Shown piece after piece: positions 1 through 11,837 of a stretch of 64,000 nt of DNA. Under the pieces are notes generated by a model that saw only the letters and a program-made list of their open reading frames with translations, had not been told where the DNA came from and searched no databases. Where the stretch lies: assembly GCA_949316235.1 (NCBI GenBank), contig OX438748.1:248001-312000 (forward strand), written 5' to 3'. The DNA is from Oegoconia quadripuncta (lineage: Eukaryota > Arthropoda > Insecta > Lepidoptera > Autostichidae). Positions within the stretch are counted from its first letter, which is position 1. Each line of letters opens with the position of its first letter. Position numbers and translations under genes: made by a program.

Positions 1-3000
1 AAAGAGTTGATGTTCCTTTTAATACCCTCGACGGAACGAGTTTACTGAAATCTTTCGCTGGATATTCCGAGTTTGTTGAACGGTTCTCAGGAAGCCTTGT
101 GCCGGATTTATTTATGAGTGCGGTGTCTTCGCTTGTTATGTTGATAACAGTTGGTCCACCCGAGCCTCGGTCGAGTGGCTCGGTAGCGCGGTGTGAACGC
201 GCTCTAATCCGCGGAGCTCGAAGCTCTGCGGTTCTCTTTACAAATGGCTCCGCTTTGGAATTTAATTTCGCGCATTTCTTTTACGCTATTGGATATTGTA
301 AGGATTTGCGGATTCCATTTATTCGGAGACGTACCGAGACACAATTTTTTTCGGAGTCTCGTCACCGCTTCTATGTCGTCGTCGAAAGGGTTATTTTTTA
401 TTTCAATGTCTAACAATATAGGACCTTATTTGCGCGTTGGTCGGCTTGAGATTTTATTTACTTTGCTGCGACACTTTCAATTTAGAAATGTTATACCTAT
501 TCTGAAAATATTGGGCAGATGCTATCTCTCTTGTAGCTATGAAATATTAGTGCGTTAGTGAAAAGGAGAGATTTAATAATGAACATACCAATACTGATGT
601 CAAAATGTACAGTAAATCTTTTTTATTAAAGCGAAATAATATTTTCTGAAATTCTACCGTGATGTGGTATACGTGGAGGATTAAATTGCGACGACATAAT
701 AGTTCACAGGCAATGTGGATTATGTTTTTATTATTTAATTTGAAAGGTAAAGCCCTCATTTTATTTTGATTAATTATTGAATTGTGTGAAGTCTATGTTG
801 GTTACCAATATTTACTAAGAATAAATGTAGAATTTTGTCGTCTTGAATGTGTATTTACTGTAATATTTAGGTCTCCATCTCGTAAAAACTTCACAATATT
901 GATATTTCATCCAACATTCTGTTTTGCCAGAGGGTTCGTGAACTTAATAAAGCACGTTCCCGGCGAACATGACGTATATTATGCAAGCCCCGGACCCGCG
1001 TCTTATTTACACTCGGCTATATTTATTTCGCAATTTCCGCGCAAAATATTAACGCAATATATTCTGACATCGACAGCGGCGCGGCGGCGGCCGGCAGTTA
1101 GCCCGCGCGGCGACAACTCAACTCACTAACTTATTTAAACTTTATAAATTCTATTTAAAACTTAGAGCGGCCCGATAGGGAACCCCGCTCGTACTCCAGA
1201 TAAATTTCCAAAGGGAATAAAATAAACATGGGGTGTTCGTCACGTAGGATTAGTCGCCTTCTTCCCAGATTCATACTGGATTAACAAATGAGAGCGCGGC
1301 GCGTAACGAAGCCGGCGATTCTTATTGACTGAGGGGTTCACTCCGCCGCCCCTGGTCGACCCTGCGCGGCTCCGGGGGCGGACTTGGAAAATACTTTAAA
1401 AAACAATCCGACTACAATTGAAACTTGGAACAAGTTCGAGCTCCGAGGAAATCAAGACTTCACAACTTTTTGTTTTATTGGTCAATTTGTTTCTGAAATA
1501 TTAAACGTTCTTCTATCCTTGTTGAGCGGCTTATCTGTTACACGATCGCTGTGTTCGGCTTCGAAGTTACGACCGACGTGAAGTCGAATACATGCGACCG
1601 CTTCAGGATATAATGGGAGTGCTAATTAACCGGAGATGACTGGCGCTGCGGCGCGCAACGCCTGCGGTCGACAAGACTATGTGAATGAGTAAACGTTCAA
1701 CCAATTACTAGAAGGCTAGAACTTAAATTAACTGCATGGAGAGGCAGACGTCTCGGCACCAAGTTGGTGATATCGGACTGGAATTGAAGGGGCAACTGCC
1801 CGCGGGCTTCGTCTTAGAGAGACGAGACACGGGGCCAGTTGTGCGAACAACTCCCACATCGTGCGAACATATAATAGTACCAACTACTAGTCTTAACTAA
1901 AGTAGAGTACTCCAGAATACTCGCAAGTGCTGCAAGAAAGCATTGTTTGAGATGTAATGCATTAATAGTTCATGGAAATTAATTGAAAAGCAATTTCAGC
2001 TAACTTAAATATAGTAGTGTTATATCTAGATGATAAATAAGGAACTCTAATTATTTGTATGACACGACAAAATTAAATAGTCATGTTCGCAATCTTTTTC
2101 TAATGAAAATTAAATTACGTCACCTTAAAATATTTAAAAGTAGCCTTCCGCCTGCGGCTCCGCCCACGTGGAGGCCGTTTATCATCCCACGGGATTTATT
2201 TCAAATTTCACGATAAAAAGAGGTGGAAATATAAATGTAATTTTTGTCACCAGAGATTTGAAATAGGCGCGACGACAGATTTAAAAAAAAATTGTCGGAA
2301 GTCCGTCTCTACTCCGAAGGGCATAAATACGTGACCTGTACCCAGAGTAGCTTGGAGTTCTCAGCAGTAGTCGCAGCCGCGACCGCACATCTTGAAGGTG
2401 CTTGGAGGTGCGACGGAACGACAGTATCCACACATGTGGCGTTCCACACCATGGTTCTGCCATTCGACCACGGAACGACAGTAACGAGAGTCATGCCGCC
2501 AGGCCTCTTATCATCATCACTCACGATTCCTATCGGCTCAGGGAGCCCGACGGATTTCCTCGTTCAGGCTTGAATGGCAAGAGAGGCGACCGGCACTGCG
2601 CTAACATGAGAGCCTATGGTAACCGAGTTCATTGATTGCGACACCAATTAGATTGAAAATCAACACCGCAATGGTTGAACGTAGACATGCCAGATAGATG
2701 GGTCGCTTATTTCCCATCGCCGTTTCGCTGCACGTAGTTGAAACTCTCGAACACACGAACAATTGATTGCGCCATCGTCACATTCATCAATCTGGCTTTT
2801 TGCTCGGACTGTGCGACTGGTGTGACCCCCCCCCCCCGGGCCCGCCACCCCGCGCCCCCTAACACGACTTAAATTCAATTTTATCATTGCACAACCTTTG
2901 ACTGCGTCTACACACAACACGTACGTCATCCATTCCGCTGTACACACTAGCGCAGGTTATAGCCGCGACAATAAACGTTTATCTCGGTGCACTTGTAACG

Positions 3001-3377
3001 GGGAATTGTCTCCTTTGTTCGGTCCCCTTAACCTCCTCGTATATTTTCTTACGAGACGCAGACTCTAATATCTCCGATATTGCATAAACGTAAATCTAAA
3101 ATCGGATAAAAAAGTCATTCGGTTTATACATTTGTTGTCTCAGCAGCGTTTGAGGCCAATACTGGACATAAGCTTCTCCTATGGAGCGATTTTTTGTATT
3201 TATTGGTCTTATTACATTATGAAGTGCAATGTGGTTTTGTCACGTAATAAGAATAAAACGACGGAGACGGCTTGTCTCTTCCCGTGGGAAACCGAAAATG
3301 CGACTATCGAAGTTTCCACAAAAACAGATTTTTGTCGTTGGACTCATTCCCGTCACATGTGCATTTCTGTATATTTA
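1..3377. other. Unique-looking non-coding sequence
   Basis: No coding exon, SINE or LINE is recognised here. Several short frames are open on both strands but none has a recognisable motif. GC-rich patches lie near 130-240, 1080-1110, 1290-1380 and 1630-1680. A short stem CCGCGGAGCT/AGCTCTGCGG lies near 211-233. The mix of GC-rich patches and AT-rich cores resembles intergenic or intronic regulatory DNA, which is inference only. Confidence 0.5.
2826..2837. repeat. Poly(C) run of 12
   Basis: Twelve uninterrupted C residues are followed directly by GGGCCCG and then a C-rich stretch. It is a mononucleotide tract in unique sequence. Confidence 0.9.
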
Positions 3378-3495
3378 AATTTAACCGTGGATGTTGTTTC
3401 AACCATTAACCTTTTAATGTTTGGAACACCCAAACGCTGATCTTTGGGATATCCATGACCACCCGATTTGGGATAGAGGTCGTGACATTATGTTA
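3378..3495 (-). mobile_element. Dispersed repeat G, copy 1
   Basis: The reverse complement carries GTCACGACCTCTATCCCAAA, then TTTGGGTGTTCCAAACATTA and TCCACGG. The same ordered motifs recur at 41950-42080 and 62745-62870. The class is unknown. The ends are not sharp and no coding frame is seen. Confidence 0.6.
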
Positions 3496-3592
3496 TTACA
3501 TTACTTTCTTTCGGCGGTATTACAGCAATATTTTAGTTGTTTCTATTTCCTTGTTGTATAAAATGCAGTTTATTAGTATACACCGCAATGGT

Positions 3593-3628
3593 TTTTAGTA
3601 TTAGTATTAGTAGTATTTAGTATTAGTA
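3593..3628. repeat. TTAGTA-type short tandem repeat
   Basis: Imperfect repeats of TTAGTA and TTTAGTA run for about 36 bp. Confidence 0.7.
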
Positions 3629-3774
3629 GATTGTAATATTACATATTACAATTTCTTATTTGTAAAATTGTGCATAACGATTTTGGTCCAATTTGTTTCA
3701 GTAGTTATATTTGTATTTTGTTAATATTGAATATTGTCTCTAAAACATTTTGTCTGCCTGGCTAGCTACGACAA

Positions 3775-3955
3775 TTATGAGTTGTCAGCTCCATCGTACA
3801 TCTTCCTGGCGAGGCGGCTTATAAACTGGTCCAGGCTCTCGAGCTGGAGGTTCCTCGTAAGGGTGTCGTTGCGCACGAAGCTTGAGGCGCCGGTGAGGGT
3901 GCGCAGGACGACCTTTTCCTGGGCAAGGAGTTGCGGCGGCTGGAGTACTTCTGAT
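3775..3955 (-). pseudogene. LINE-M: C-terminal relic of a non-LTR retrotransposon ORF2
   Basis: Read on the minus strand, a frame runs from about 3955 to a stop at 3775-3777. It contains VVLRTLTGASSFVRNDTLTR, then a short helix-like stretch ending RLARKMYDGADNS. The pattern LRTLTGA..FVRND is typical of the region after the reverse transcriptase domain in jockey-like insect LINEs; this is family knowledge, not a search. The stretch is much richer in GC than its surroundings, as expected of recently inserted coding DNA. There is no upstream RT core, so it is a 5'-truncated relic. Clade is uncertain. Confidence 0.6.
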
Positions 3956-4004
3956 GCAGGTTATGTAAATTCCCAGCTTCGTGCGCCATGGGAGGCTTGA
4001 GGTG

Positions 4005-4190
4005 AGCACTGGACGTAGGAAAATCAATGTATGAATATACAGGAAGACGCAGGAATATGCTCTTGTCGGTGAAATTTCCGCACTTCTCCACATTCCGCGT
4101 ATTTTTTTGACTTCCTGATACGACACGGCATTTAGTTTTTCCTTTACTTGTACCATCTATGTTCTTCTAGGCCTTCCTATCAATCCTCCT
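4005..4190 (-). pseudogene. LINE-K: C-terminal relic, copy 1
   Basis: The minus strand encodes MVQVKEKLNAVSYQEVKK after a frame-disrupted arginine-rich stretch. The motif QVKEK.N.VSYQEVK recurs at 46795, 47365 and 49955, and marks the C-terminus of an endonuclease-reverse transcriptase LINE. Only the last part of the protein is present. It lies immediately beside LINE-M, so two different LINE tails are stacked. Confidence 0.65.
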
Positions 4191-4212
4191 TCACTGTATG
4201 AACTATTTAATT

Positions 4213-4518
4213 CATCATCATCATCAGCCCGTAAACATCCCACTGCAGGGATATAGGCCTTCCCTCGTATAATGAGGGAGTATTACGAGTACGTTGGCCC
4301 AATGCGGGTTGGGGACTTCACATGCCTTAGAATTTTTATTTCTCAGGCATGCAGGTTTCTTTACAATTTTTTTCCTTCACCGTTCAAGAGCAGTCAGATA
4401 AATGCACATAAGTAATTAAATTAAGTTTAAAAACTCATTGGTACATGGTCTCTTTGGGAATCGAACCCGGACCTCCCAAATTGGGAGACCGCGTCTTAAC
4501 CGCTGAGCCATCTACGCC
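4213..4518 (-). mobile_element. SINE-F, near full length
   Basis: On the minus strand it starts with a tRNA-like head (GGCTCAGCGGTTAAGACGCG, B box GGTTCGATTCC) and ends in a (TGA)n-type tail near ATGATGATG. The body includes GAAGGAAAA and the palindromic GGCATG.CATGCC segment. A and B box promoter elements suggest RNA polymerase III ancestry. It matches copies at 18181, 18460, 34825 and 49363. Confidence 0.85.
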
Positions 4519-7064
4519 CACTATTTAATTAAAATTAAATTATTTATCCCAGTGTCTGGTCATAATGAGTAACTGTTGCCGTATGATTGTTGCGCAATTT
4601 GGTAATTTTACATTTTAAAACCTTCATTAAGTCCGATTATCCTTAAAACTGAGACCTTTTAATTTTTTTAATTATGTTGTGATGAGTACCTACTTCACAA
4701 CCTAATTTCGTGCTGTTGATTTTATAATTTTTGCTGTGACTAGAAAATAATTTAGTTTTCCTCTTAGTTCATTTAATGTTTTAAAACCAAAGGTCATAAC
4801 TGATTATAATTGAATACGAGATCGTTTTATGTTTTCAATTTGAATTAATAGTAAAAAATATTATGTATTTGGTGGAGATAATTTCTTCTTCATTTTGTAC
4901 CATACCATTATTAATAATAATGTCAATTAACATAATTTAATAAAATAAATCTTTTCAACCCCCGCCCTCAAATACATAACTTCAAAGACTGAGGCGTAAT
5001 AACTTTTTAAAGTGCGTTGCTCTCATACAAGGTGTAGCTTCGGATGCTCGCTGCAGCCTGTGGCGGCTCTTATGTCGCTCCTCCCGCTCACGAAGTCTCT
5101 TCCACCTGGACACGATTTGCCATGGCCGACATGGTAATCCTTAAATAGGCTTCGGACCCAGGTCGTCCGCAGTAAAGATATCTTTCTCCGAAGGTGGGAG
5201 TGATCGGTGCGAATTCGGAGTCTCCCCGCAGACACTCAATCACCTATAATCTTGTTCCGCGTGTCCTGACAGTTGCCGTTTGACGACCTCCTTAACGCCA
5301 TAGAGAGTGCTGTTAAAGTGGCTAAGTTTTGGTTCAATAGAATTTGAAACTTGCCTCAACTCTAAAAGAAGCAGAAGAATACATAACCAAAGTGGTGTTT
5401 CACGGCGCTGCGTGTGGGCAGTCCAGTTCTTGTTCGAATGTATTTCAATAATGTGTGGTCTGATTTATGTCCAGTTTTTTATTTATTTACGTTTAATAGT
5501 AAACACGAGTGTACAGATTTAAGTTTAAAAAATCTCATTACTTTTTATCATAGCATTTAGGCGTTTTCAAATTGTACCGACTTTATGAACAATGCCCTGT
5601 TAATCAGTTGGTCCACAACATGTTGGTTAGTACTTATATGCCTTGGTCAATCAGCGCTTCAGCGAATTCATCAAGCGTTACCGGCGGGCGATGTCGGCTG
5701 AATTATAAGTGACGTCGGTGTCGGAGGGATCTAATCACTGGTACCTGGCGCCGATCCCATTAACCTCAGCCCCGAACTCCCGCGAGAACAATCGCGGATG
5801 TTGCAAGTTGAATCAATAAATTATAATGAGCTCGTCTCGCCGTTAGTATTCATCATGTTGACGTCTCACGTGTCTCGTGCAAATCTATCGGTGCCCGCGG
5901 CGCCGCCTTTCCGGGTGACGTGATAATGATCAGATTCGCTTGGTGTAATTGCATGAGTGATGCGGGTAATTTATCTCGAGGGATTGACGAGGTATCAATG
6001 GCGAGGGTGTAGAGCATACGGCTGATCCGTGTCACCCCTCACCCCGCGATCGCGACCCCCTTACATTGCGCACTTTATCACCTGAAAATTGTTTTGATGT
6101 TCATCGCTGAATCTATGGGGCCGTGAGTTTGAATTACGATACTATTGTTTCAATGGATAAATTAATTAGATAACTGAAATAACTTCATATCTCTATATCA
6201 CATCTCGAGCGTTCCCCTTTTAGTAAATACCTCGATCAATTCGTCTTTCAAGTCGAATTCGCGAGCGTTAAATGAATCCTTTGTATTATATTCGCTCTAA
6301 GGTAAGTTTTGAATGATCCGATGAAAGATTTCACTTCATAGAACGAATTCAATTTAAAGCTTTTGTTCAGACAATTTAATTTGTCATCGACAACTCTGTT
6401 AGAAAGTTTTACGGATTTAAAAACCGTCTCCGAGTCGGCGAGTTCTGCAGTAACTCTCGGGTCTCTTTACCAACTTGGAGTGTGGTCTGTTGGTGCGGAA
6501 ACCTGAACAAATGGGTGGCGTTGATTTTTTAAACGGGCTTCAGATAGCGCTTAGTGCACCTGATTCGATTTGATGGGAGATATAACATGGCTCCTAATGG
6601 TCGGTCGTAAAAGGCATTCATAATGGATACAATGTAACGAACTTAGCGGAGTATCATAAAGGCGGCGGAGGCGACATCATCTCGAAGGACGTATTCGTCA
6701 CCGGTCTAGTTAGATGAAACCTCTCGCGACATTATACGGCGTATTTGTACTAATCAAGGGGTGTGCACATCGCGAGGGTGCGCCAAATTGAGTTGTCGCC
6801 GGCGATGTATTGCACACCTTACTGCATTACACACGGCCCGGCCGGATGGTGGCTCACCGAACTGGACAATGGTTCCACAAGATAAGTACTCTAGAACGTT
6901 AATTTGATCTTGGGCAATATTCATTTAAACATTTTTGTTTAAGTCAAGCTTTCGGAGAGCCGTATGTCACAAGCAAACAATTAAACAATAATGTAGAAGG
7001 TATTTTAGAAACATTATCGAAATTCCAATTACAGTATTTAAACCCAAAATTTTATATTACGCAG
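4519..7064. other. Mostly unique non-coding sequence
   Basis: No repeat family is recognised apart from scattered AT-rich stretches. From about 5590 to 6060 the sequence is GC-richer and unique-looking. A possible open segment at 5088-5243 is listed separately. No host gene model can be supported. Confidence 0.5.
5088..5243 (-). other. Open, protein-like segment of unknown origin
   Basis: On the minus strand a frame between two stops (TAG at 5244-5246, TGA at 5088-5090) gives about 51 codons. It includes FAPITPTFGERYLYCGRPGS and MANRVQVEETS, a composition more protein-like than neighbouring frames. No family is recognised. It could be a decayed transposon or gene fragment, or chance. No splice sites were established. 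Confidence 0.2.
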
Positions 7065-7562
7065 AATAGTTGATTGTGGCTTCTTAGAATAACGAAGTTG
7101 CTTGTGGATTTCTAAAATAATAAAGTTACGCTTAATAGAATAACAGATAAGCTTCTTAAAATAATGGTTTTGCTTTTGGCAGAATAACGCAGTTGACTCT
7201 CTTTCTCCCACATTAATGAAAGTACTTGTTTTCTAGATTAATAGAATTAGTTTGTGGCTTCACAGCATAACGAAGTTTGTTGTGGCTTGCTTTATTATTG
7301 GAGTTGGTTATGGCTTTCTAGAATAATGGAGGTACTTGTGGCTTCCAAGAATGTTTTTTTTTATGTACAACGAGAATTTTTAGAATAATGGAGTTGATTT
7401 TGATTCTTCGATGAACGATGTACTTGTGACTTCTTAGAATATTGAAGTTCCTCATGGCTTTCTAGAATAATACGGTTGCTTATGATTTCATAAAATACAG
7501 TTGCTTGTAGTTTCTCGCAATAAAGGATTAACTTTATGGCTTCTTTGAATTTAAAAGTCAAT
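7065..7562 (+). repeat. Degenerate ~28-bp tandem repeat (about 18 units)
   Basis: The whole stretch can be laid out as about 18 diverged units. Each opens near AGTTGCTTGTGG, continues CTTCTTAG and closes near AATAATGA or AATAACGA. Units are 20-30 bp, and one (about 7332-7376) holds an extra A/T-rich insertion. There is no coding frame through it. Divergence between units is high, so this is an old minisatellite. Confidence 0.75.
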
Positions 7563-8852
7563 TAAAAAGGTCAATGTGGAGTTTCTGTAATTATTCCCCT
7601 TTCAGTTTTTTAATTATCAGCTCATGGTTGGTCAAATATCACGACAGTGGGTCACATCTGGGCCGCACGCCCCACAAGCGACGACCCTCGTGCCTCGCTG
7701 CAACTCTCGGATATATCACTCCGAAGCATTTCGCATCCACACGGGGGAATTAGCTACATTACACTAACTGACACAACACCCGGTCTGTTCACATGATTAT
7801 TGTTACGTAAAAGTAAGCCGTGTAGATAAGCTCCCGTCCTGTCGAAGGTGAACATCTATTGACTGATGAGCACCTGCAGCCTGATACTGATGAGCCTAAA
7901 TACGTGTGATCGAAATTTTGGAGTCGTGCGTGCGTGCGTGCGTGCGTGCGTGCGTGTGTGTATGTGTGTTTGTAGACAGATTAGAACCTTGATTAACAAA
8001 GGGGCAAAATTTTTGATGAACCGAAATATGAAATGATCCACACGAAAGAAGTCGGTGACAGGTAGTTACTACATAATACTAAAATATCATCGCTCAAGCT
8101 GTAAACATGGGTAGGTAAAGCCCAGAGTCCGCGGTGAGGTGCCAACTTAAAGGAAGCTATGGGACAGAAGGTTCATAAACAACCATTGTAGTCAAGACTG
8201 GTAGCGAACTTAAGCCCTTGGATAAAAATATCACTCGAGCAAACCAACTCGGAGCTCGCGACGTACAAGGGACTAAGACAAGATTGCGCAATTTATTTAA
8301 GCAGACATGTGAGGTAGTTGTAGGTACGTAATGTAATTCCCAACGAGAAGTTGATTTAACAGAATAATTGAGTTCAGTGCGTTTTTGTTGTGAAACAAAA
8401 ATAAATGAAACATTCCTCAGCTCTTTGCGGAATTTTCGACATCGCTTTTATCTCGTACATAATAAATAAACCCATTTTCGTACGGTATCTGAAATGTCGG
8501 TGAATGTTTATGAGACAGACATTAATCGTTCACTTGACGTTACTCCGCCGATGTCGTCGTGATAACGTTCCGAGTTAATATTTGATCAGATTCAATATCA
8601 CGAAGACCGTAAAATTGTCGGAGGTTGAAACGAGTATAATGTGTCTAACAGGTCTGCGAGGGGGAGGGTCGACGGTGTATGGGAGGGGGGGAGGGGCTAG
8701 CGGAGAGCAATCAGAGACGTAATTCGATGGGACATCGAATCGTTGTGGAAATAACTATTCAGGATTAGGAGGCGACGAGCTCCCGCACCTTTACACCACT
8801 ACTGCATCAGATTATACCGTTCCAGATGTCGGATTACACTACATTTTTAATA
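7563..8852. other. Non-coding sequence with one tetranucleotide array
   Basis: Apart from the GTGC array at 7924-7972 no mobile element is recognised. A GGGAGGGGGGGAGGGG purine tract lies near 8680. Confidence 0.5.
7924..7972 (+). repeat. (GTGC)n / (GT)n microsatellite
   Basis: About eight GTGC units pass into GTGTGTGTATGTGTGT. The minus-strand open frame rich in Thr-His-Ala-Arg is a by-product of the repeat. Confidence 0.9.
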
Positions 8853-9016
8853 AGATCAAAATCAAAATCAAAAATGTTTTATTTCGTAAGTTATAACATT
8901 TGAAATCGTCATGACATACAGTTATCGCTCATTCACTAGGCAGTCTCCCCAGAGAAGAACGAGCAAGAAACTCAGGGGTTGCTCTTTTTAAATAAGCCAG
9001 CTCTTTTTAAATAAGA
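8853..9016 (-). mobile_element. LINE-H 3' end, copy 1
   Basis: It begins with ATCAAAATCAAAATC, the reverse of the (TTTGAT)n tail seen at 26205-26230. It then carries AGTCTCCCCAGAGAAGAACG and the GAGCAACCC-type box of the same 3' UTR. The GCTCTTTTTAAATAAG segment is duplicated at 8980-9016. No coding part remains. Confidence 0.75.
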
Positions 9017-9944
9017 TACTTATCATTTCATTGAAAATTAAAAAAAAAAAACCCGAAACAAGAAATGACGGTATATCATCCAATTGAACCAAATGTAAAA
9101 GCTTCGGAACGGCCTACCAATTTCCATAAAAACATGATTATAATGTAATATAACAATCTTTATTGATTTACAGCCATTTAGTGGTACATACGAGTATCAT
9201 AGGATTAAATTATAATTAGATGCTAAGGCTAAGTATAACATTTTTCTTGAAAAGTTTCACTGACACTCAAACTAGAAAATGTAATACATTGACATTTATT
9301 AATACTGACAGTGATATTGTTGTTAGAATAGTATTTTATTAGTCGAATAAAATTTATTTAAAAACAGTAGAAATAAATCCATGACTTGGGTGTCAGAGAT
9401 TATGAACGTATCGCCGAGATATTGGATGGGTGATAGCGACATTTCAATAAATCTCATTTGGTGAATAAAATAGTACATAACACTATATCAAAGATGTTCT
9501 AGAGGGAATGCTAATGTGACCCGAAATGGTTCTTTTTTTAAGAACTTGGCAAATGTCTGTATTTACAAAAGCGTAAAACGTGTACTGTTCCAAATATCCC
9601 CAATTTCATGTACATTGTGTTGGTACCAACATTGGATCTAACGTTTGCGCGTTGGCCTCGCTGAATAAACTGTACGTTCCCGGAACGAACAATTTCATTA
9701 TCTTGTTTCAAAGGCGTCTGGTCGCAGCTAATTTGTAAGACAGTAAATCTTACTTAAATATAACAAAACGAAAAACTAGGCGACTCGTTCCGTTTCTACA
9801 AGACGTGTCTTCTGCTATTATTTTTGATGCGCTAATGAAAATGTCTTCGAGCGTTTTGTTGAAGATCCGCGTAATTACTTGCAAGAGATACGCAGCGGTG
9901 AATTGTGAGATGGTTTCTTGCTATTATTATTCTTTTGTTATTTC
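9017..9944. other. AT-rich non-coding sequence
   Basis: No repeat family or gene is recognised with confidence. The stretch at 9150-9180 (ACAATCTTTATTGATTTACA) looks like the reversed end of a retroelement 3' UTR, but support is thin. Confidence 0.4.
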
Positions 9945-10060
9945 TTAGGCCCGGGGTACACTTAAAATAGTCGGATTTTATATTTTTTACACTTGTTCAA
10001 AAGGCAATTTTCCTTCGAGAAAAACAAGTAAGAAACTCGAACTTTCTATATTACAAAAGG
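9945..10060 (-). mobile_element. LINE-H-like 3' UTR relic
   Basis: Reversed, it carries the AACAAGC..GTAAAAAATATAAAATC and CTATTTTAAGTGTACCC boxes found at 15530-15620 and 57590-57670. It is diverged and truncated. Confidence 0.55.
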
Positions 10061-10173
10061 CACAAATTATTTCATTAATTACTTGCGAAATATTTTATAA
10101 AACTTTCTGTTTTATATTTTTAAATTAATTGAAAGGAAGTCTCCGGAAAAAGTAAATTGTCGACGAAAAAAAT

Positions 10174-10322
10174 GAATCGGAGGTCGCAGGTTCGATTCCC
10201 AGCGGAGTACATGTTTAGTACTCGGTTTGGTTTGTACTGGTAGTAGGGCATTTTAAATGTCCCCCTGGCTAGTTACCATCATCTTATCTAAGTCTACCGT
10301 CAAACAGCAATGTTAATATGTT
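10174..10322 (+). mobile_element. SINE-A, truncated both ends (A1)
   Basis: Starts inside the head at AATCGGAGGTCGCAGG with B box GGTTCGATTCC, continues through GTACATG and GGGCATTTTAAATGTCC. It stops near TGTTAATATG, so the tail and A-run are missing. Confidence 0.75.
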
Positions 10323-10929
10323 GCTATGGTCTCTTAGAAAAATACTCCCGTCCCAATAGAGACTAGCGCCACCTAGCCGCCATATGTCATAACTTGTTTA
10401 TACCATGATTACCATGTAAAATATTTAAAGTCTATATTTTCTCAAAAACAATAAACTATATGTACCTAAGTATATTTAAAGTGATTTTTTCTTGCCTAGT
10501 TATTAAATTTTCATATTTGAGATAGCATTAGGTTTTGTGAAGGTAAAACACGTAAAGTAATGATGATTTGGCAACACTGAGAAAAATGTCGGCTGTCGTT
10601 GGATGTGTACGCGCATTTTTTTCACTTTCCATTTTCTCTGAAAATTTAAAGTATGTCCCGTGTGATTTGGTGATTGTGATGTGCATTTGCTCCTAATGGT
10701 GTCGAGTTTAGCTTTGGTTCCTCCACCTTTAGTCGAGGTTGTATGTGAGATAGGACTCTGTGTGACAGGACTCCCAAGTGTATTTTTGTCTTTTTCCTTA
10801 TGTTTTTGTTTTGTATTAATTTTATTCCCACGGTTAGATGATGATAGTTATTGTTTGCTTTTCTTAAATAAAATATTTGTGTTAAATCGTGTGTTTTATT
10901 GTATATCGATACCTAACTAGATAATATGT
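10323..10929. other. Unassigned sequence, possible retroelement end near 10865
   Basis: The segment 10680-10900 has an AATAAA at about 10867 in T-rich sequence, like the 3' end of a transcript or retroelement. No motif ties it to a family. Confidence 0.3.
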
Positions 10930-11031
10930 GTAGTTACTTCGGAGGTTTATTTTCGATGACAGCATTGAAATTTTGATGAAACAATTGAAATTTCAATGTT
11001 TCATTGAAAATAAATCTCTGAAGTAACTATC
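10930..11031 (+). repeat. Foldback hairpin with ~49-bp arms
   Basis: The left arm (from TAGTTACTTCGGAGG) and the right arm (to CTCTGAAGTAACTA) are imperfect reverse complements meeting within a few bases. Four arm differences are G opposite T, so plus-strand RNA could pair through G-U at those sites. It may be a tiny inverted-repeat element or a precursor-like hairpin. No known microRNA was recognised. Confidence 0.75.
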
Positions 11032-11176
11032 AAGTTGCCAGGTTTAGGTAGGTACGGCTAGGTTTCATGACCTTGACGAGGATTTACACATCATTGCGGA
11101 TAGATGGCGCTGTGAACCCGAATCGCTTGCAAACGCCAACACCCGTCTATCTCCGTATATACATTGTAGTCTTTGG

Positions 11177-11331
11177 TTAATAGCATTGTTGTGTTCCGGT
11201 TGTCAGAGATAAGATATCCAGTCCCTCAAATAAGATTGGGATTCCGGGTCAGTACGCTTCCACCTTCGACCTCATTTTCACTTAACATCAGGTGTGATTG
11301 AGGTCAAATGCAAATCCGTTCTGCATAAAAA
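11177..11331 (+). mobile_element. SINE-A, 5'-truncated (A2)
   Basis: Begins at TTAATAGCATTGTTGTG and runs through the CATCAGGTGTGATTGAGGTC tail to CTGCATAAAAAGG. The head and promoter boxes are lost. Confidence 0.8.
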
Positions 11332-11837
11332 GGAACCTTTTGTGTATTAACGGAAGGTTTACGGGTAAGTACCATTCAGGTATAATACAAATACCATACA
11401 GAAGTGAGTTTATGACATCTCTTAGTAGAGTTTGCTAACTGACGTTGTAACCACTTGTATGTGAGGGCGTCCTGACGCGGAATCTTGGAATGTCTTCCTT
11501 TGAGTCTCGGAATTAACAGCGTCGTTAAGTTCTATCCACTTGTAGCTTTGGATAAAAGAAGTGAGTGTTTCAGGGGGGAGGGGTCCACCTGCAGCGTACG
11601 GATTAATTAGAAAGGGCACGTGTACTTCGACCACAGTGGCCTGCCCCCCGGCCCCGCTCCACGACGTTCGTCGCGAATAAAGAAAATAATTAACCTTTTT
11701 TCCCCGCGCCCCGGGGTTACAGCTCTCTCCAATTAACTAATGTTACTCACACTGCGATGTACTTTCTGTCATACACAACGTGTGCTTCTTACAGAAGTAT
11801 CAACAGACTATGAAAGTCGCTTAATAACTAACCAGCA
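11332..11837. other. Unique-looking non-coding sequence
   Basis: No repeat or gene is recognised. Open frames here lack motifs. A GC-rich patch lies at 11635-11720. Confidence 0.4.

Noticed and set aside
99..558. Overlapping 70-104 codon frames at the window start
   Set aside because: No recognisable motif, no consistent codon signal and no splice support.
7065..7562. CRISPR-like repeat-spacer array
   Set aside because: Units are contiguous and diverged without unique spacers, and the host is eukaryotic.
10681..10920. Hydrophobic 79-codon plus frame with nearby AATAAA
   Set aside because: T-rich sequence gives hydrophobic residues in any frame; no family match recognised.
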